From: Euphorbia lathyris
Taxonomy: Eukaryota > Streptophyta > Magnoliopsida > Malpighiales > Euphorbiaceae
Reading direction: 5' to 3'
Assembly (NCBI RefSeq): GCF_963576675.1
Contig: NC_088917.1
Location: 19,806,001-19,870,000, forward strand
DNA: 64,000 nucleotides
Below the pieces are notes generated by a model that was given only the letters and a program-made list of their open reading frames with translations, was not told where the DNA came from and did not search any database. The position numbers and the translations under genes were made by a program. Position 1 is the first letter of the stretch. Every line of letters starts with the position of its first letter. This document shows positions 22,784 to 34,327 of this stretch, in pieces.

Positions 22784-23145
22784 TGTAAGAACCTAAGTTT
22801 TTGCGACTGAATTAGAAGATTTTAGAAGAGAAAGGAAGGGAGAGAGAAAATAAAAGAGAATATTGGAAGAAGATGATGATTTCATTCATTTAGGATATCT
22901 TTTCAGTAACATGCAGGACCTTTAAGAGGTCAGGAAATAGTTACAAGAATAAAACTGTCATTCTCATACAACCAGCTAACTATTAGGATCCAAAATAGCA
23001 AAATAGGCTAGCTAATAACTGCACTCAACTATAGAGAATAAAACATAGAAATTCTAATAATAGAATAATTAATAACGGTAAGGGACTAAATCACACATTT
23101 AGTCCTAAGAGTTTCTTCTTCCTTTGGTACGTGATAATACCCCAT
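22784..23145 (-). repeat. 3' LTR of antisense Ty3/gypsy relic
   Basis: It is clearly related to 37550-37885: both begin tgt(a/c)aggacctaagtt...gaattagaagattttagaag on the plus strand and share the 'gatttcattcatttag' and 'tagtaacggtaag' blocks. The plus-strand right edge is uncertain; a polypurine-like GGATGGGG (complement) lies just beyond, near 23145-23155. Confidence 0.7.
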
Positions 23146-24293
23146 CCTTTACTGCATTCTTGTCCCTAAGAATGATAGAATTCTAAAAATTGAGCTGCAA
23201 AATGACCTTGAGTCTCCCATGTAGCATCAATAGTAGGAAACCATTTTCACTAAATGAGTAATTGAGGAACATAAGGACCATCAATGATAACGTTATGAAA
23301 GTTTACCACTTTAGCGGGTTAAATAATGAATTCCCCATCTGAAACTAGATGTAAGGTAATGAGAGGTGTAGTTGCTGGGATTTGTTTCCTTTTTAGTAGG
23401 GATATATGGAAGACATCATGAATGCGATAGTTGGGAGGTAACTGGAGCTAGTAAGCCAATTTACCAATAAAACAGAGTTCTCTATGTAGTGTCTCCAAGT
23501 TGAACATGCGTGCAAAATAGCCAGAAGCTCCATTTCATAGGTTGAAAGCCTTTGATTTCTGGGACTAAGTGATTTAGTACATAAAACAAAAGGGTTTGCC
23601 TTGTTGTATTAGAACTGTCCCTATTCCTATACCGCTAACATCACACTCTAGGGTGAAGGGTTGATCAAAATCATGTAAGGCAAGAATATGTGCCTAAGTC
23701 ATGACACATTTGAGGTTATCGAATGCTAATTGAGCTTCTAGGGACTAGTGGAAACCGTCTTTCATTAACAATTCAATGAGAGGCTTGCTAATAAAGCCAT
23801 AACCCTTGACAAATCTCATGTAGTAACATGTGAGTCCCAAAAATCGTCAAAGTCCTTTTAATACAGTTGGAATGGGCCAATTTTGCATAACTACGATCTT
23901 TTCATAGTCTTGTACACCTGTAGAAGAAATAATGTGGCTCAAATAGGACTCTTGTGGCACTCCAAAATCACATCTGGATGCCTTAGCATAATGCTGATGA
24001 GGGATATCAATTGAATACTAGCTCAGGTGCTTGACATGTGTTGCTTCAAAAGAGTTGTAGATGAGTATATCACCAAAGAATACCAAGATGAATTTATGTA
24101 CATAGGGTTCAAACACAGTTTTCATAAGGGACTAGAAGTTTGTATGTGCATTAGTGAGGCAAAATGGCATGACTAAGAACTTATAGTGCCATTTGTGAGT
24201 GCGAAAGATAGTTTTAAGGACATCCTCTGGTTCATCCTAATTTGAAAGTATCCATCCCTTAGATCAATCTTAGAAAAGATTCTAGCTCCTTTT
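23146..24293 (-). pseudogene. Ty3/gypsy pol relic: RT C-terminal half, RNase H, chromodomain-like end
   Basis: The minus-strand reading gives RT fragments GARIFSKIDLRDGYFQIRM (about 24225-24290) and HKFILVFFGDILIYN (about 24065-24110, the YxDD box reading FGDI), then RNase H text (FDQPFTLECDVSGIGIGTVL, about 23630-23690; LSTYEMELLAILHA, about 23510-23555). It ends with a chromodomain-like IDATWETQGHFAAQF near 23190-23235. Many stops and frameshifts are present. The integrase is missing between RNase H and the end. The reading continues on the far side of the copia insertion at 35679. Confidence 0.78.
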
Positions 24294-25642
24294 TGTTGAA
24301 ACACCTTTCCACAGGATTTTGATTTGACAAAGTTAATTAAGTGAAATTAAATATTCTATAACACATTAAGTTTAAATGCTTTGATTTATTGTTACTAATG
24401 TGTTTGTTCAATGTTGAGTTTATAATTGTTATAAGACATAAAGATCATAGGGCCCAAGCCCTATATGGAAGTCAAAGCCCAAGTCAAACAAGCCCAAGAT
24501 CACTCAGCCCGCGTATTTCAAAACGCTGCCGTTGAGTATTGAAACGGAGCTCACCAATGAAGGATCGAGAAGATCCACGTAGACAACTTCGGTATGAAGC
24601 TGCTGAGCTGTCTCGACAAAACGTACAAGACAGCCGCTGACCACAAAGCAACTTCCAGACCAAGTATTTCCTCTGTTGGTAAAGAACAGAAGACGCAGGA
24701 AGCTGTCTGTTTGACATTACCTAAAATGGAGGAACATACTGCCACACTGATCGAAGAACAAAAGATGCTGGAATCTGATTGGCCAAGAGAACTGCTGACA
24801 GACTGAGTGAAAACAACCTGTAGCCGTTTCCCTCCAACGGTTATTTCGAAATTCGAAATAACCAGAAGCTCTCACAGCTCTCTATAAATAGAGCATTCAG
24901 AATCCACATTCGAGAGAGAACTTTGAGCAAAAGCCGTTACGCTGACCAAACGTGTACAAAAAGTTCTCCATCAAAAGCAAAGCAAATTCTTACACCACAA
25001 GCTTATTCATTTGTGTAAAAGTCTAGAGTGATTGATCCTCAATCATCTAAGGTGTTCTAGCAATTGTTGTTTAGGACAAATCTTAATCATTTCTAGGAAT
25101 AGAAAGGAGAGGCTGAGTACTCGGTTTTAAGTACTCAGCGGAGAGATTAGGATTGAGTAGAATTATAGAGGAAGGTACTCTTGTCATACTCAATTGCTGA
25201 TATTGTAAAAGGTTTGAGGCTCTACCTTTAAAGAGCTCAGTAGAGGATTTGAAATCTCGGAAGTGTTCCGGGGACAGGACGTAGGCTTGGAAGAAGCCGA
25301 ACCTGGATAAATATGCTGAGTGAAGTATTTCTAAACCTTAACTCCTTATTTATATTGCTTGCTTAAAACAAACTAAAACTGACCAAGTAAAAGAGGTCAA
25401 GCTGAGTTGTGCGCTGTCAACGAATTAGTTCAGGAATAGACTCCAAGTGCTATTTCCTGACCTAAGCAACGAAACTGACCTAGTCACTAGTTGACTAAGC
25501 CAGTGTCTTGTCGATTGATCAGCGCCGCTGTCATATAATCTTTTCTTAAGAAAAAGAAATTTGCCCGAATTTATTAAAAAGGTCAAATAGTTCCTAACCC
25601 CCCCCATTGGAACTATATTTGCAACCTTACAAGGGACCAACA
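24294..25642 (+). repeat. 5' LTR of the SIRE-type element
   Basis: TGTTGAAAC...GGACCAACA. A TATA box TATAAATA lies at 24883-24890, just after a perfect 21-bp palindrome (24841-24861, arms TTATTTCGAA/TTCGAAATAA). The same palindrome in the 3' LTR is broken by one G-to-A change. The LTR is dense in CTGAG/CTCAGC/GCTGAC words. Confidence 0.95.
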
Positions 25643-25644
25643 AG

Positions 25645-25656
25645 TGGTATCAGAGC
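25645..25656 (+). other. Primer binding site, initiator tRNA-Met type
   Basis: TGGTATCAGAGC, two bases downstream of the 5' LTR end, complementary to the 3' end of plant initiator Met-tRNA as in most copia elements. Confidence 0.93.
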
Positions 25657-25703
25657 AAAAAGCTCATTACTAAAGGTCTAACAACCTTGAGTTGATCCAT
25701 ACC

Positions 25704-27458
25704 ATGGGTGAAAACAGCACTCGGTTTCTCCCTGGAAACCAGACAACTCAGATATTACCTGAGGGGCTGTCCATTACTAGGCCTCCCCTATTCTTCGGGT
25801 CAAACTATACCTTTTGGAAGAATAGGATGAAGAACTTCATTCAAGCTACAAACATGAGTGCCTGGCTATCTATAGTCCAAGGCCCGTTTGTACCTGTGAA
25901 AGTTGTTGCTGGCCAGTCAGTTGTTAAAGCTGAGGTTGAATGGACAGAGGATGATCTCAAGAAGCTTCAAAACCATGCTTCGGCTATCAATATGCTTCAC
26001 TGTGCGCTCGATGCTGCAGAATATAACAAAATCTCAGGTTGTGAGTCGGCACAAGAGATCTGGAAGAAGCTGGAAGTCACCTACGAGGGAACAAACAAAG
26101 TAAAAGAATCCAAGGTGAATCAGCAGATGAGACTGTACGAGCTGTTCGAGATGAACAATGATGAGGGCATTTCAGACATGAACGCAAGGTTCACCAACAT
26201 CATTAATGAGCTCAAGAGACTTGGGAAAATCTTCACTGAGGAAGAACAAGTCAAAAAGATACTCAGGAGTCTTCCAAAAGACTGGCAAGCAAAGAAGACA
26301 GCAGTTGAGGAAGCTCAGGATTTAACCACCTACAAATATGACGAACTCATCGGTTCATTGCTGACCCATGAGATATCCATGAAAAACTTTGAGGTGAAGG
26401 AAAAATCTGATGACAAGAAGCAGAAGTCACTTGTCATGAAGGCTGACTCCACTGACGGGAGTTCAACTGATGATGAGGAGATGGCCATGTTCACAAGAAA
26501 GATGAAGAGGCTGTTCAGGAAGAACGACAAATATTCTAAAAAGCCTTACAAAAAGTTTGATAAGTATAAGGCTGACTCAAGCGACAGCAAATACAGAAAG
26601 GACAGCTCAAAGCCTATTACATGCTTTGAGTGCCATCAAGATGGCCATATTAAGTCAAACTGCCCCACGCTGAGGAAAGATAAATAAAGTGGGAAGAAGG
26701 CAACGGTGGCTACTTGGAGTGACAGTGATGAATCTTCATCAACAGAAACTGAGGCCACCGAGTCAGCGGAGATATGCTTTATGGCTGACGAACTTGCTGA
26801 GCCATGCATTTCTGAGCATGCTGACCAATCTGATGAGTCAGATAATGAAGAGCAATCTAATGAGGTAATCTCACTCTCTCAACTCAGAAATGAAATGGGT
26901 AACGCCCTGAGTGATCTCTATACACTTGTTAAAAAGTGTAACAGGAAGATTAAAGCACTCAGCCGGCGCTGTGATGAAGTAGAAGAGGTCAAACTGAGTG
27001 ACCTCAGATATCTTCTTCAGGACAACTCAGTTTTGCATGAAAATATGAAAACCATTCATGAGCCTGTCTCTGAAGTCTAGTCAGTTTCAAAGAAACTGCG
27101 GAAGGATGTCACAACCATTCAGAACCAATTAAAGGTTCCAAACAAAAACAATTTTCCGCTGAGAACTTAGTATCAAGGTACACAGTACCAAGGTACTCAG
27201 CAGAGACAAAATCCCCAGCGAAGAGTCCAATGTGACTTTTGTGGGAAGTTAGGACACACTACTAAAGTGTGCTGGCACGCTCAGCACTGGGGTGCTGACA
27301 AGTCAGTAAAAAATCCTAAACAGAAGGTCAGTTGTGACTTCTGTGGAAAGAATGGCCATACTGTCCATGTATGTCGCCATAAAATAAAATATGATGCTAT
27401 ACCTGTTGCACCTAACAAGTCAGGACCCAAAAAGAATTGGGTACCTAAAAGTAACTAG
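25704..27458 (+). pseudogene. gag: Gag of the SIRE-type element, one frame with three internal stops
   Basis: The likely start is the ATG at 25704 (accATGG context); the frame is open a little further upstream without an ATG. The N-terminal region has PPLFFGSNYTFWKNRM (DUF4219-like) and then the UBN2-type Gag domain (IWKKLEVTYEGTNKVKES ... FTEEEQVKKILRSLPKDW). Three CX2CX4HX4C zinc knuckles follow: CFECHQDGHIKSNC (about 26622-26663), CDFCGKLGHTTKVC (about 27231-27272) and CDFCGKNGHTVHVC (about 27330-27374). The same reading frame carries on to 27458 but is cut by TAA at 26685, TAG at 27078 and TAG at about 27168. The full-length frame would be 585 codons. As it stands only the first 327 codons with one knuckle are translated, so the copy needs Gag in trans or stop readthrough. 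Confidence 0.88.
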
Positions 27459-27463
27459 TTACA

Positions 27464-30400
27464 ATGCAGGTAAGCCTGAGATGTGCCGAGAAGTCAAAGA
27501 TGTGGTATATTGACAGTGCATGCTCAAGGCATATGACGGGTGATAAAACTCAGTTCATCACGTTTGAACGTAAACGAGGAGGGAGTGTAAGTTTTGGAGA
27601 CAACAAGAAGGGTAAGATAGTAGGCTCAGGAATCATCGGAGGTAACCCTACTATTGAATCTGTCTCCCTAGTCAGCGGACTCAAATATAACTTACTCAGC
27701 GTAGCTCAGCTATGTGACAATGGGAGAAAAGTTATATTTGATGCTACTGGATGTAAAATATACGAGGGTAAAACTAATGAGTTAATTTTATCTGCCCCTC
27801 GGATAGATAATGTCTTTATGCTAGACTTAGAGAAAAAGTTTTCAAAAACTGTGTGCTTAGTAACAAAGGAAGAAAATTCCTGGCTATGGCACAGGAGACT
27901 TGGTCATGTAAGCATGGACCTCCTGGCCAAACTAGCAAGAAAGCAATTGGTTGAGGGACTGCCTGAACTTAAATTTCAAAAAGATCAATTATGCCACGCT
28001 TGCCAAGCTGGAAAACAAACCAAACAATCTTTTCACAGTAAAAACATTGTCTCAACTAAACGTCCGTTAGAATTACTACACTTGGATCTTTTTGGTCCAG
28101 TCCAGCCGCTGAGTCTGGGTGGAAGAAGATTTTCCTTGGTCATTGTAGATGATTTCTCTCGGTATACGTGGGTTATCTTGCTGACCAGCAAGGATGAGAC
28201 CTTTGAGACATTTTCAAATTTGGTTAGAAAAATTGAAAATGAAAAAGACCTAAAATTAGCTCATATCCGTAGTGATAACGGTGGAGAATTCAAAAATGAA
28301 AAGTTTGTTGAATTCTGTGAAGCCAGCGGCATTGACCACAATTTTTCTGCTCCTAGAACACCTCAGCAAAATGGGGCTGTAGAAAGGAAGAACAGAACTT
28401 TGGTTGAAATAGCCAAGACAATGCTGGATGAGCATAGGCTTCCAAAGTATTTTTGGGGAGAAGCTGTTAACACAGCATGCTATATTCTGAATAGGGCTCT
28501 AGTTAGACCTATACTTAAGAAAACCCCCTATGAACTTTGGAAAGGACGAAAGCCCAACATTGGATACTTTCGTGCCTTTGGCTGTAGATGTTTTATTTTA
28601 AATACCAAAGATAGCTTAGCCAAATTTGATTCAAAAGCTGATGAGGCTATCTTTCTAGGCTACTCAACAAACAGCAAAGCATACAGAGTTTTTAATAAGA
28701 GAACCCAAGTATTAGAAGAATCTATACATGTGCAATTCGATGAAACTGACCATGCAGGAAGATACCAGCCGCTGATAGAAGATGAACCAAACTCAGCAAC
28801 TGCTGATCAAGAACCAGCTACTGAGTCCTTCACAAAACGGCTGACCAAGAGTAAGAGTGAACCTAAAATTACTTTCACTGACCAATCTACTTCTGCAGAG
28901 AATGTTGAAACACGAGTAGAACAAGACATGAATCTACCCAAGGAGATAAGAGTCCCAAGAGGGCATTCAGAAAATGCAATTCTTGACTCAGCTGGAAATA
29001 CGCTGATGACAAGGAATCAACTAAGGAAGTATCTCGGTAATGTAGCTTTCGTCTCAGTTCAGGAGCCGAAGAACTTTGCCGAAGCTGAGCATGATGAATT
29101 CTGGATGAATGCCATGCAAGAGGAACTCGACCAATTCAGGAGGAATAATGTATGGGAGCTAGTGCCACATCCAAGAAGCCAAAAGACCATTGGAACAAGA
29201 TGGGTCTTCAGGAACAAGCTGGATGAACAAGGAAACGTAGTCAGAAACAAGGCAAGACTTGTAGCTCAGGGCTACAGTCAGCAAGAAGGTATTGACTATG
29301 GTGAGACCTTTGCCCCAGTGGCAAGGCTAGAAGCAATTAGGATTTTATGTGCATATGCATCTTATATGAATTTTAAACTGTTTCAAATGGATGTTAAAAG
29401 TGCATTTCTTAATGGAGTAATAAACGAGGAGGTCTATGTCAATCAGCCTCCAGGGTTTGAGGATTCTAAGTTCCCAAACCACGTTTACAAACTCAAAAAG
29501 GCTCTGTATGGTCTCAAGCAAGCACCACGTGCTTGGTATGAGAGGCTGACCAACTTCTTACTGACTAGAAATTATGTCAGAGGTCAAGCTGATACAACCT
29601 TATTCATTAAGAGAAAGGGTAAAGATACCTTGCTGGCACAAATATATGTAGATGACATCATATTTGGTGCTACTAATGAATCTATGTGCAAGGAATTTAG
29701 CAAGCAAATGCAGACTGAATTCGAAATGTCAATGATGAGAGAACTCAACTTCTTCCTTGGACTTCAAATTAAACAAGGAAAGAATGGCATATTCATCAGT
29801 CAAGCTAAATATGCCAAGGAGATATTGAAGAAATATGAACTAGAACATTGTAAGCCAATATCCACTCCTATGGGAACTGACACTGTCCTTTGTGCTGATG
29901 AGAATGGTAAGTCAGTAGACAGCAAGTTGTACCGAGGTATGATTGGCTCTTTACTTTACTTAACAGCAAGTAGGCCGGACATTCAGTTCTCAGTATGTTA
30001 TTGTGCTAGATATCAGGCTAACCCTAAGGAATCCCATTACATAGCTGTAAAAAGGATCCTTAGATATTTGCAAAGCTCAGTAAATGCAGGTTTATGGTAT
30101 CCAAATACTCATGACTTTACACTCATTGGATACACTGACGCTGACTATGGACGGGACAAGCTCGAAAGAAAAAGCACCTCTAGAGGATGCCATTTCCTAG
30201 GAAGCTGTCTTGTATCTTGGTTCAGCAAGAAGCAGGCGTCAGTAGCCCTGTCCACAACTGAAGCTGAGTACATTGCTACTGGAAGCTGTGTTGCTCAAGT
30301 CCTATGGATTAAGCAACAACTTGAAGATTATGGTGTTCAAACAAAGACAATTGAAGTTAAATGCGACAACAAAAGTGCAATTGACCTCTCAAAGAACCCA

Positions 30401-30592
30401 ATCCAGCACAGCAGGATGAAGCATGTCAGCATAAGACATCACTTCATCAGAGATCATGTACTCAAGGAAGAAATCAAGCTGACTTATGTACCAACCGATG
30501 AGCAGCTCGCTGATATCTTTACAAAGCCTCTAGCACGAGAGCAATTCAGCATACTGAGAGAAGCCATTGGTATGTTTAATCCACTGTCTTAA
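27464..30592 (+). CDS. pol: Pol polyprotein of the SIRE-type element: PR-IN-RT-RNase H
   Basis: An uninterrupted frame of 1042 codons starting at an ATG six bases after the gag stop, in a different frame from gag. Protease: [14 protein letters not shown] (residues about 14-27; Ala follows Asp-Ser where Gly is more usual). Integrase: zinc-binding H-H-C-C region (WHRRLGHVS ... CHACQAGK), then the DDE core with HLDLFG, SDNGGEF and [14 protein letters not shown]. Reverse transcriptase: [32 protein letters not shown] and the catalytic YVDDIIFGA. RNase [43 protein letters not shown], and the closing [11 protein letters not shown]. All catalytic residues I can check are present, so Pol looks functional even though Gag is not. 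Being out of frame with gag, it needs separate initiation or frameshifting; many SIRE elements instead use a stop codon between gag and pol. Confidence 0.95.
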   Translation: MQVSLRCAEKSKMWYIDSACSRHMTGDKTQFITFERKRGGSVSFGDNKKGKIVGSGIIGGNPTIESVSLVSGLKYNLLSVAQLCDNGRKVIFDATGCKIYEGKTNELILSAPRIDNVFMLDLEKKFSKTVCLVTKEENSWLWHRRLGHVSMDLLAKLARKQLVEGLPELKFQKDQLCHACQAGKQTKQSFHSKNIVSTKRPLELLHLDLFGPVQPLSLGGRRFSLVIVDDFSRYTWVILLTSKDETFETFSNLVRKIENEKDLKLAHIRSDNGGEFKNEKFVEFCEASGIDHNFSAPRTPQQNGAVERKNRTLVEIAKTMLDEHRLPKYFWGEAVNTACYILNRALVRPILKKTPYELWKGRKPNIGYFRAFGCRCFILNTKDSLAKFDSKADEAIFLGYSTNSKAYRVFNKRTQVLEESIHVQFDETDHAGRYQPLIEDEPNSATADQEPATESFTKRLTKSKSEPKITFTDQSTSAENVETRVEQDMNLPKEIRVPRGHSENAILDSAGNTLMTRNQLRKYLGNVAFVSVQEPKNFAEAEHDEFWMNAMQEELDQFRRNNVWELVPHPRSQKTIGTRWVFRNKLDEQGNVVRNKARLVAQGYSQQEGIDYGETFAPVARLEAIRILCAYASYMNFKLFQMDVKSAFLNGVINEEVYVNQPPGFEDSKFPNHVYKLKKALYGLKQAPRAWYERLTNFLLTRNYVRGQADTTLFIKRKGKDTLLAQIYVDDIIFGATNESMCKEFSKQMQTEFEMSMMRELNFFLGLQIKQGKNGIFISQAKYAKEILKKYELEHCKPISTPMGTDTVLCADENGKSVDSKLYRGMIGSLLYLTASRPDIQFSVCYCARYQANPKESHYIAVKRILRYLQSSVNAGLWYPNTHDFTLIGYTDADYGRDKLERKSTSRGCHFLGSCLVSWFSKKQASVALSTTEAEYIATGSCVAQVLWIKQQLEDYGVQTKTIEVKCDNKSAIDLSKNPIQHSRMKHVSIRHHFIRDHVLKEEIKLTYVPTDEQLADIFTKPLAREQFSILREAIGMFNPLS

Positions 30593-31067
30593 ATTCCTAA
30601 GTAAAAATGTGATATGATGCATGCTGAATGAATGTTAACATGCTGAGTGTTTTAAAGAGTATCTGTCAAAATCACATGCCCAGAAATAAATGCACACTGT
30701 GTGAGTTATCTCATGCCGAGTAACTAACCTCTATAACTATCCGTTGAACAAAAATGACTACTCAGAATATGAAACGTTTATAACAACAAACGCTGAGTAA
30801 AAGTAATCATTAGCATTCAATGCAAACGCACGCGTCATGACACCTGTGCAACGTATGCGCCGAATACGTCTTAAAAGTGTCATAAATGTCAGGGTTTCTG
30901 CCGATTGGACAACCCAAGGGCAAAATCGACCTAAATTCAAACGGAAACCTAAGTTAAAAAAATCTATAAATAGTGGGTATTTCCCCACTACCTTCTCTCT
31001 ACGCGTACTGAACTTTAGAAAGCTTCAGAATTTGCTTAAGCACGTACGAACTTCAGAACCTCCCAAG
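30593..31067 (+). promoter_or_regulatory. Pol-env spacer with candidate internal promoter
   Basis: A 475-bp spacer. A TATA box TATAAATA lies at 30965-30972, with an ATTGG (inverted CCAAT) at about 30904. The env-like ATG at 31068 is about 100 bp downstream of the TATA box, a normal plant spacing. The frame of the env-like ORF is open back to an ATG at 30837, but the peptide before 31068 is basic and unremarkable, so I prefer the later start. Whether a separate transcript exists is inference. Confidence 0.5.
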
Positions 31068-33854
31068 ATGACAAAACCCTCTTTCAACGTCTCCGGTGCC
31101 GGTCGTTCCAAGAACACCACCGATGAACCATCTAATAGTAATCCATCAACTCAGCCTTCACCATCCAAAGCTGTTGGTAAAGAACAAGCCACTCAACCTC
31201 AGGGAAAACCAGCTAAACCTAGGCAGTACATTCGCGTATTCGAGAATGTACGAGAATGGAAAGTAGAACCTTCACGATGGGTTTCTCAGACCTTCATTGA
31301 CTCAGAACAACCGTTCTGTGATTGGATAAAGAACAACGGTTGGACCGAGCTGTTCTCCCTGCGTTTTCCCACCTACCCTGACTTGGTTATGGAATTCTAC
31401 CATAACCTCAAAGCTGACGTAAAAGACCATGACTACTTAGTCACCGAAGTCAGAGGAAAAACCATCTTCATCAACCCAACGTACTTGGGATCCCTACTCA
31501 GTCTCAAAACTGAAGGTGCTGAGTTAAGAAAAACTGGTGACCAGGAGGACATCTACTATGATGAAACCTTCTGTAAGCCTGCTGGGTACATTGGAGAAGT
31601 ATCCAGTTCATCCATGGGTCAGCATCAGAAGATGGCCCAATTCCTGCTGGTTCAACTGATCTACCAGAAGATCCACTACACCAGCTCAGCGTCTCATTTC
31701 GAGATGTGCTTTATCTGGCATATGCTGACCTACAAACCAATAAACATGCCAGTGTTTCTCATAGCTGGGTTTCTGTGCAGTACCAACAATCTTCGACTCG
31801 GCTCATTAATCACTAAGATCCTAGTTGATCACAACGTTGACCTTCAAGGAGAAACTTGTGTTAAGGGATCGGAGATCACTGCCGCTTCACTACGTGCTCT
31901 CAAATTCAATCAGCCCTTAAAGAAGGGAAAGTTCGTTGAGCTGCCTGAAGATCAAGTCGAAAAAGAACTACCTACTGAGGTGATTGTTCCAGCAAAAGGA
32001 AAAAGAACAAAAGCTCCTGCTATCAGAAAAAGGAAGCCTACTGGCACCCCATCTAAGGAAACTGAGCCTCAATCCAAGAAATCCAAATCTGGTGCTGAGT
32101 CAAACTTAGAGACTACTCAGTCAGCTGAAAAGCACTGCAGGCAAGATGAGCCTGCAACTGAGGGTACAGCTGGTGCTCCTCCGAAGAAGCAAACGACTTC
32201 TACCCTTTCACCCATTCATGCTCTTCCACTTGACTTCATTGTCACGTCAGACTCACATTATGCTCAGCATTGTGCTGAAGAAACTGAGCAACATGAAAAT
32301 GAGGTGGACCTAGACGAACACTTCGTCGCTCAGCTTAAGGAAGAGCTTGAGAACGACGATACTGAGGATGAAGGGAATGCACAGGAGCAAGCGGAGGAAG
32401 CTGACTCTGAAAGGACAGCCGGTGAAAATGCTCAAGCTGATCAAGCTACTACTGAGTCAGTCGATGGAGTTGAACAACATCAAGAACAAACTGACCAGCA
32501 ACCTGCCGATCAGAACATACAAGGCTCTCCATCTCAAGCTGATGAGAATCAAGCTAATCTTCCTCATGTACAAAAGCCCAGAAGAAGATGACTGGTAAAG
32601 GCCAGCATCTTAGACCAACCAGTCAGCGCACCGGTACATGATCCTTCCAAGGTAAAGATGACCTTCTTTAGGAAGCCAGTTCCTTCTGCACCAACTCCTC
32701 AGCCTTCCCAGGCCTTAGAAAAACAAGCCTCTGTTTTTACACAGGAACATGCCGAACAACCTAACCCTGTAAATCCAACAATCCACACCGAGCAAACTCA
32801 AGAAGAAAACATAGCACCCGTTAGCTCTGAACCTATCCAACCTGACCATTCCACTGAAGCTGACCCTGCTCACCAAACATCTGGACAACAAACACTTGAG
32901 CATAACCCAACACTAACTCCAGTCCCTGACCCAGCAACCTCTTCTTTACCTGGTCAAACTGATATCTCTCTGGCCACAACAAATGTCACTGAGTCCAGTC
33001 AAAGAATCATTGACTCAGTGCAGGCCCTGATTCGAGACATTCAACACTCAACTCCTCCTGCTGCTGCCATTTCTCCAATTGAGTCTACTCAGCCTTCTCA
33101 AGTAACTCAACTTCTCAATGAAGTTAAGGAACTTAAAGATCTGCTAAGTCTTCTCCTATCTTCGCAAGCACAGCATGCTAGGCAGGATTCGATAGCTAAA
33201 CTGGCTGAGATCCAGCTGACCACTATTCAATACCTCACTACTCTATCTACCCAGATCCAGAACCTGTCAGCTGTGAATCCCAATCTCGCCACGTCTTCTG
33301 AGTTAAAGATGTTGTTTGCTCAGCTTCACACTGAACAGAACAAGACAAATGCTCAGCTTGCAAACACATCTCAATGCTCAATGGAGCAACTCAGTGAAGC
33401 AGTTCGTCTACTCAACCTTCACAAAGAGGAAATGGACACCGCTCAGCTCAAACAGGATGCGCTACTGACCACTTCCCAGAAATTTTTTGACCATGTCAGA
33501 CATACGAATCTTCAGCGCGAGCACTACGACACTTCACTTCTCAAAACTTTCCATAACTCTTTTTCTGCGCTGACAGACATAATTACATGGCTGGGAAAAG
33601 GACAAGCCTATGTACTCAGTATGCTCAGTGCTGCTGACATCCGTATTAGTCCTGAGGTCCTAAGCAACGGTGCTCCTATTTTTGATGGGTTAGACGAAAG
33701 TGCTGATCGCTTGAAGACCTTCTCTGCTGAGCTATCCAGAGCTGTTCTTTTGGACTCCTTCAAGTTGCCTCCACCTGGTGCTGGCAAAACGGGGGAGAAG
33801 AAAGATCAGCGAAGAACTCAAGCTGAAGGCAGTCAGCAAAAGAAGAAGAAATAG
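31068..33854 (+). pseudogene. Env-like ORF of the SIRE-type element, one internal stop
   Basis: A 929-codon frame in the position of the SIRE env-like ORF, interrupted once by TGA at 32589-32591; the same frame resumes directly and reaches TAG at 33852. The N-terminal third carries a domain resembling the 'putative plant transposon protein' family (YIRVFENVREWKVEPSRW ... FCDWIKNNGWTELFSL ... IFINPTYLGSLLSL), including a hydrophobic stretch near HMLTYKPINMPVFLIAGFL. The middle is basic, then acidic and Glu/Gln-rich (KGKRTKAPAIRKRK ... EELENDDTEDEG). The C-terminal part is Gln/Pro/Thr-rich with a probable coiled coil (LLNEVKELKDLLSLLLSSQ). I see no clear signal peptide. The function is unknown; calling it an envelope is by position only. 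Confidence 0.78.
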
Positions 33855-34228
33855 ATAGCGCATTTAAACATAGTCTATACTTAGTTATTTCCTTCTTCTT
33901 ATGTATGCTGACTATTCTATGTTATCTAATATAATACTTGCATTATCAATCCAACTTTGGTTACTTATCCTGGTTATATATCCTACATGCTAAGTATTAT
34001 CTGAATGCATGCTGCGTATAAAAATTAATGTTTGAACTTGTCTAATATAAACCATTGAACAAATAAATTACTCAGCGCTATGCTCTGTCACTATACATTA
34101 CTTCCGCTGAATACTGAGTAAAATAGAATATGACCCATAAGCTGACCTATACCTGAAAACTGATCTTAGACTTATTCAATTAAACCTTAGAATGTTTAGA
34201 ATAAAACTAAGTCAGTAGCTCAGCCCTG

Positions 34229-34327
34229 ACGGGGGAGTTCACTTAATAAAAAAGGTCAACTATCATGGGGGAGCTCAATACTGAGTTCCTTGCTGATTAG
34301 TTTTGCCAACATCAAAATGGGGGAGTT
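34229..34327 (+). other. Polypurine tract and two upstream PPT-like tracts
   Basis: The tract next to the 3' LTR is AAATGGGGGAGTT (34315-34327). Two more GGGGGAG tracts occur just upstream: gacgggggagttc at about 34229 and catgggggagctc at about 34264. Multiplied polypurine tracts are a recognised trait of SIRE-lineage elements. Confidence 0.8.

Noticed and set aside
24484..24806. Open frames on both strands in the SIRE LTRs (also 34585-34890)
   Set aside because: They lie in the U3 part of the LTR, overlap on both strands and have no domain.
25645..25656. tRNA gene hit around the TGGTATCAGAGC motifs
   Set aside because: These are primer binding sites beside LTR ends; no cloverleaf is present here, at 37535, 55603 or 58856.
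29059..29250. Minus-strand frame inside pol
   Set aside because: Shadow of the intact pol frame.
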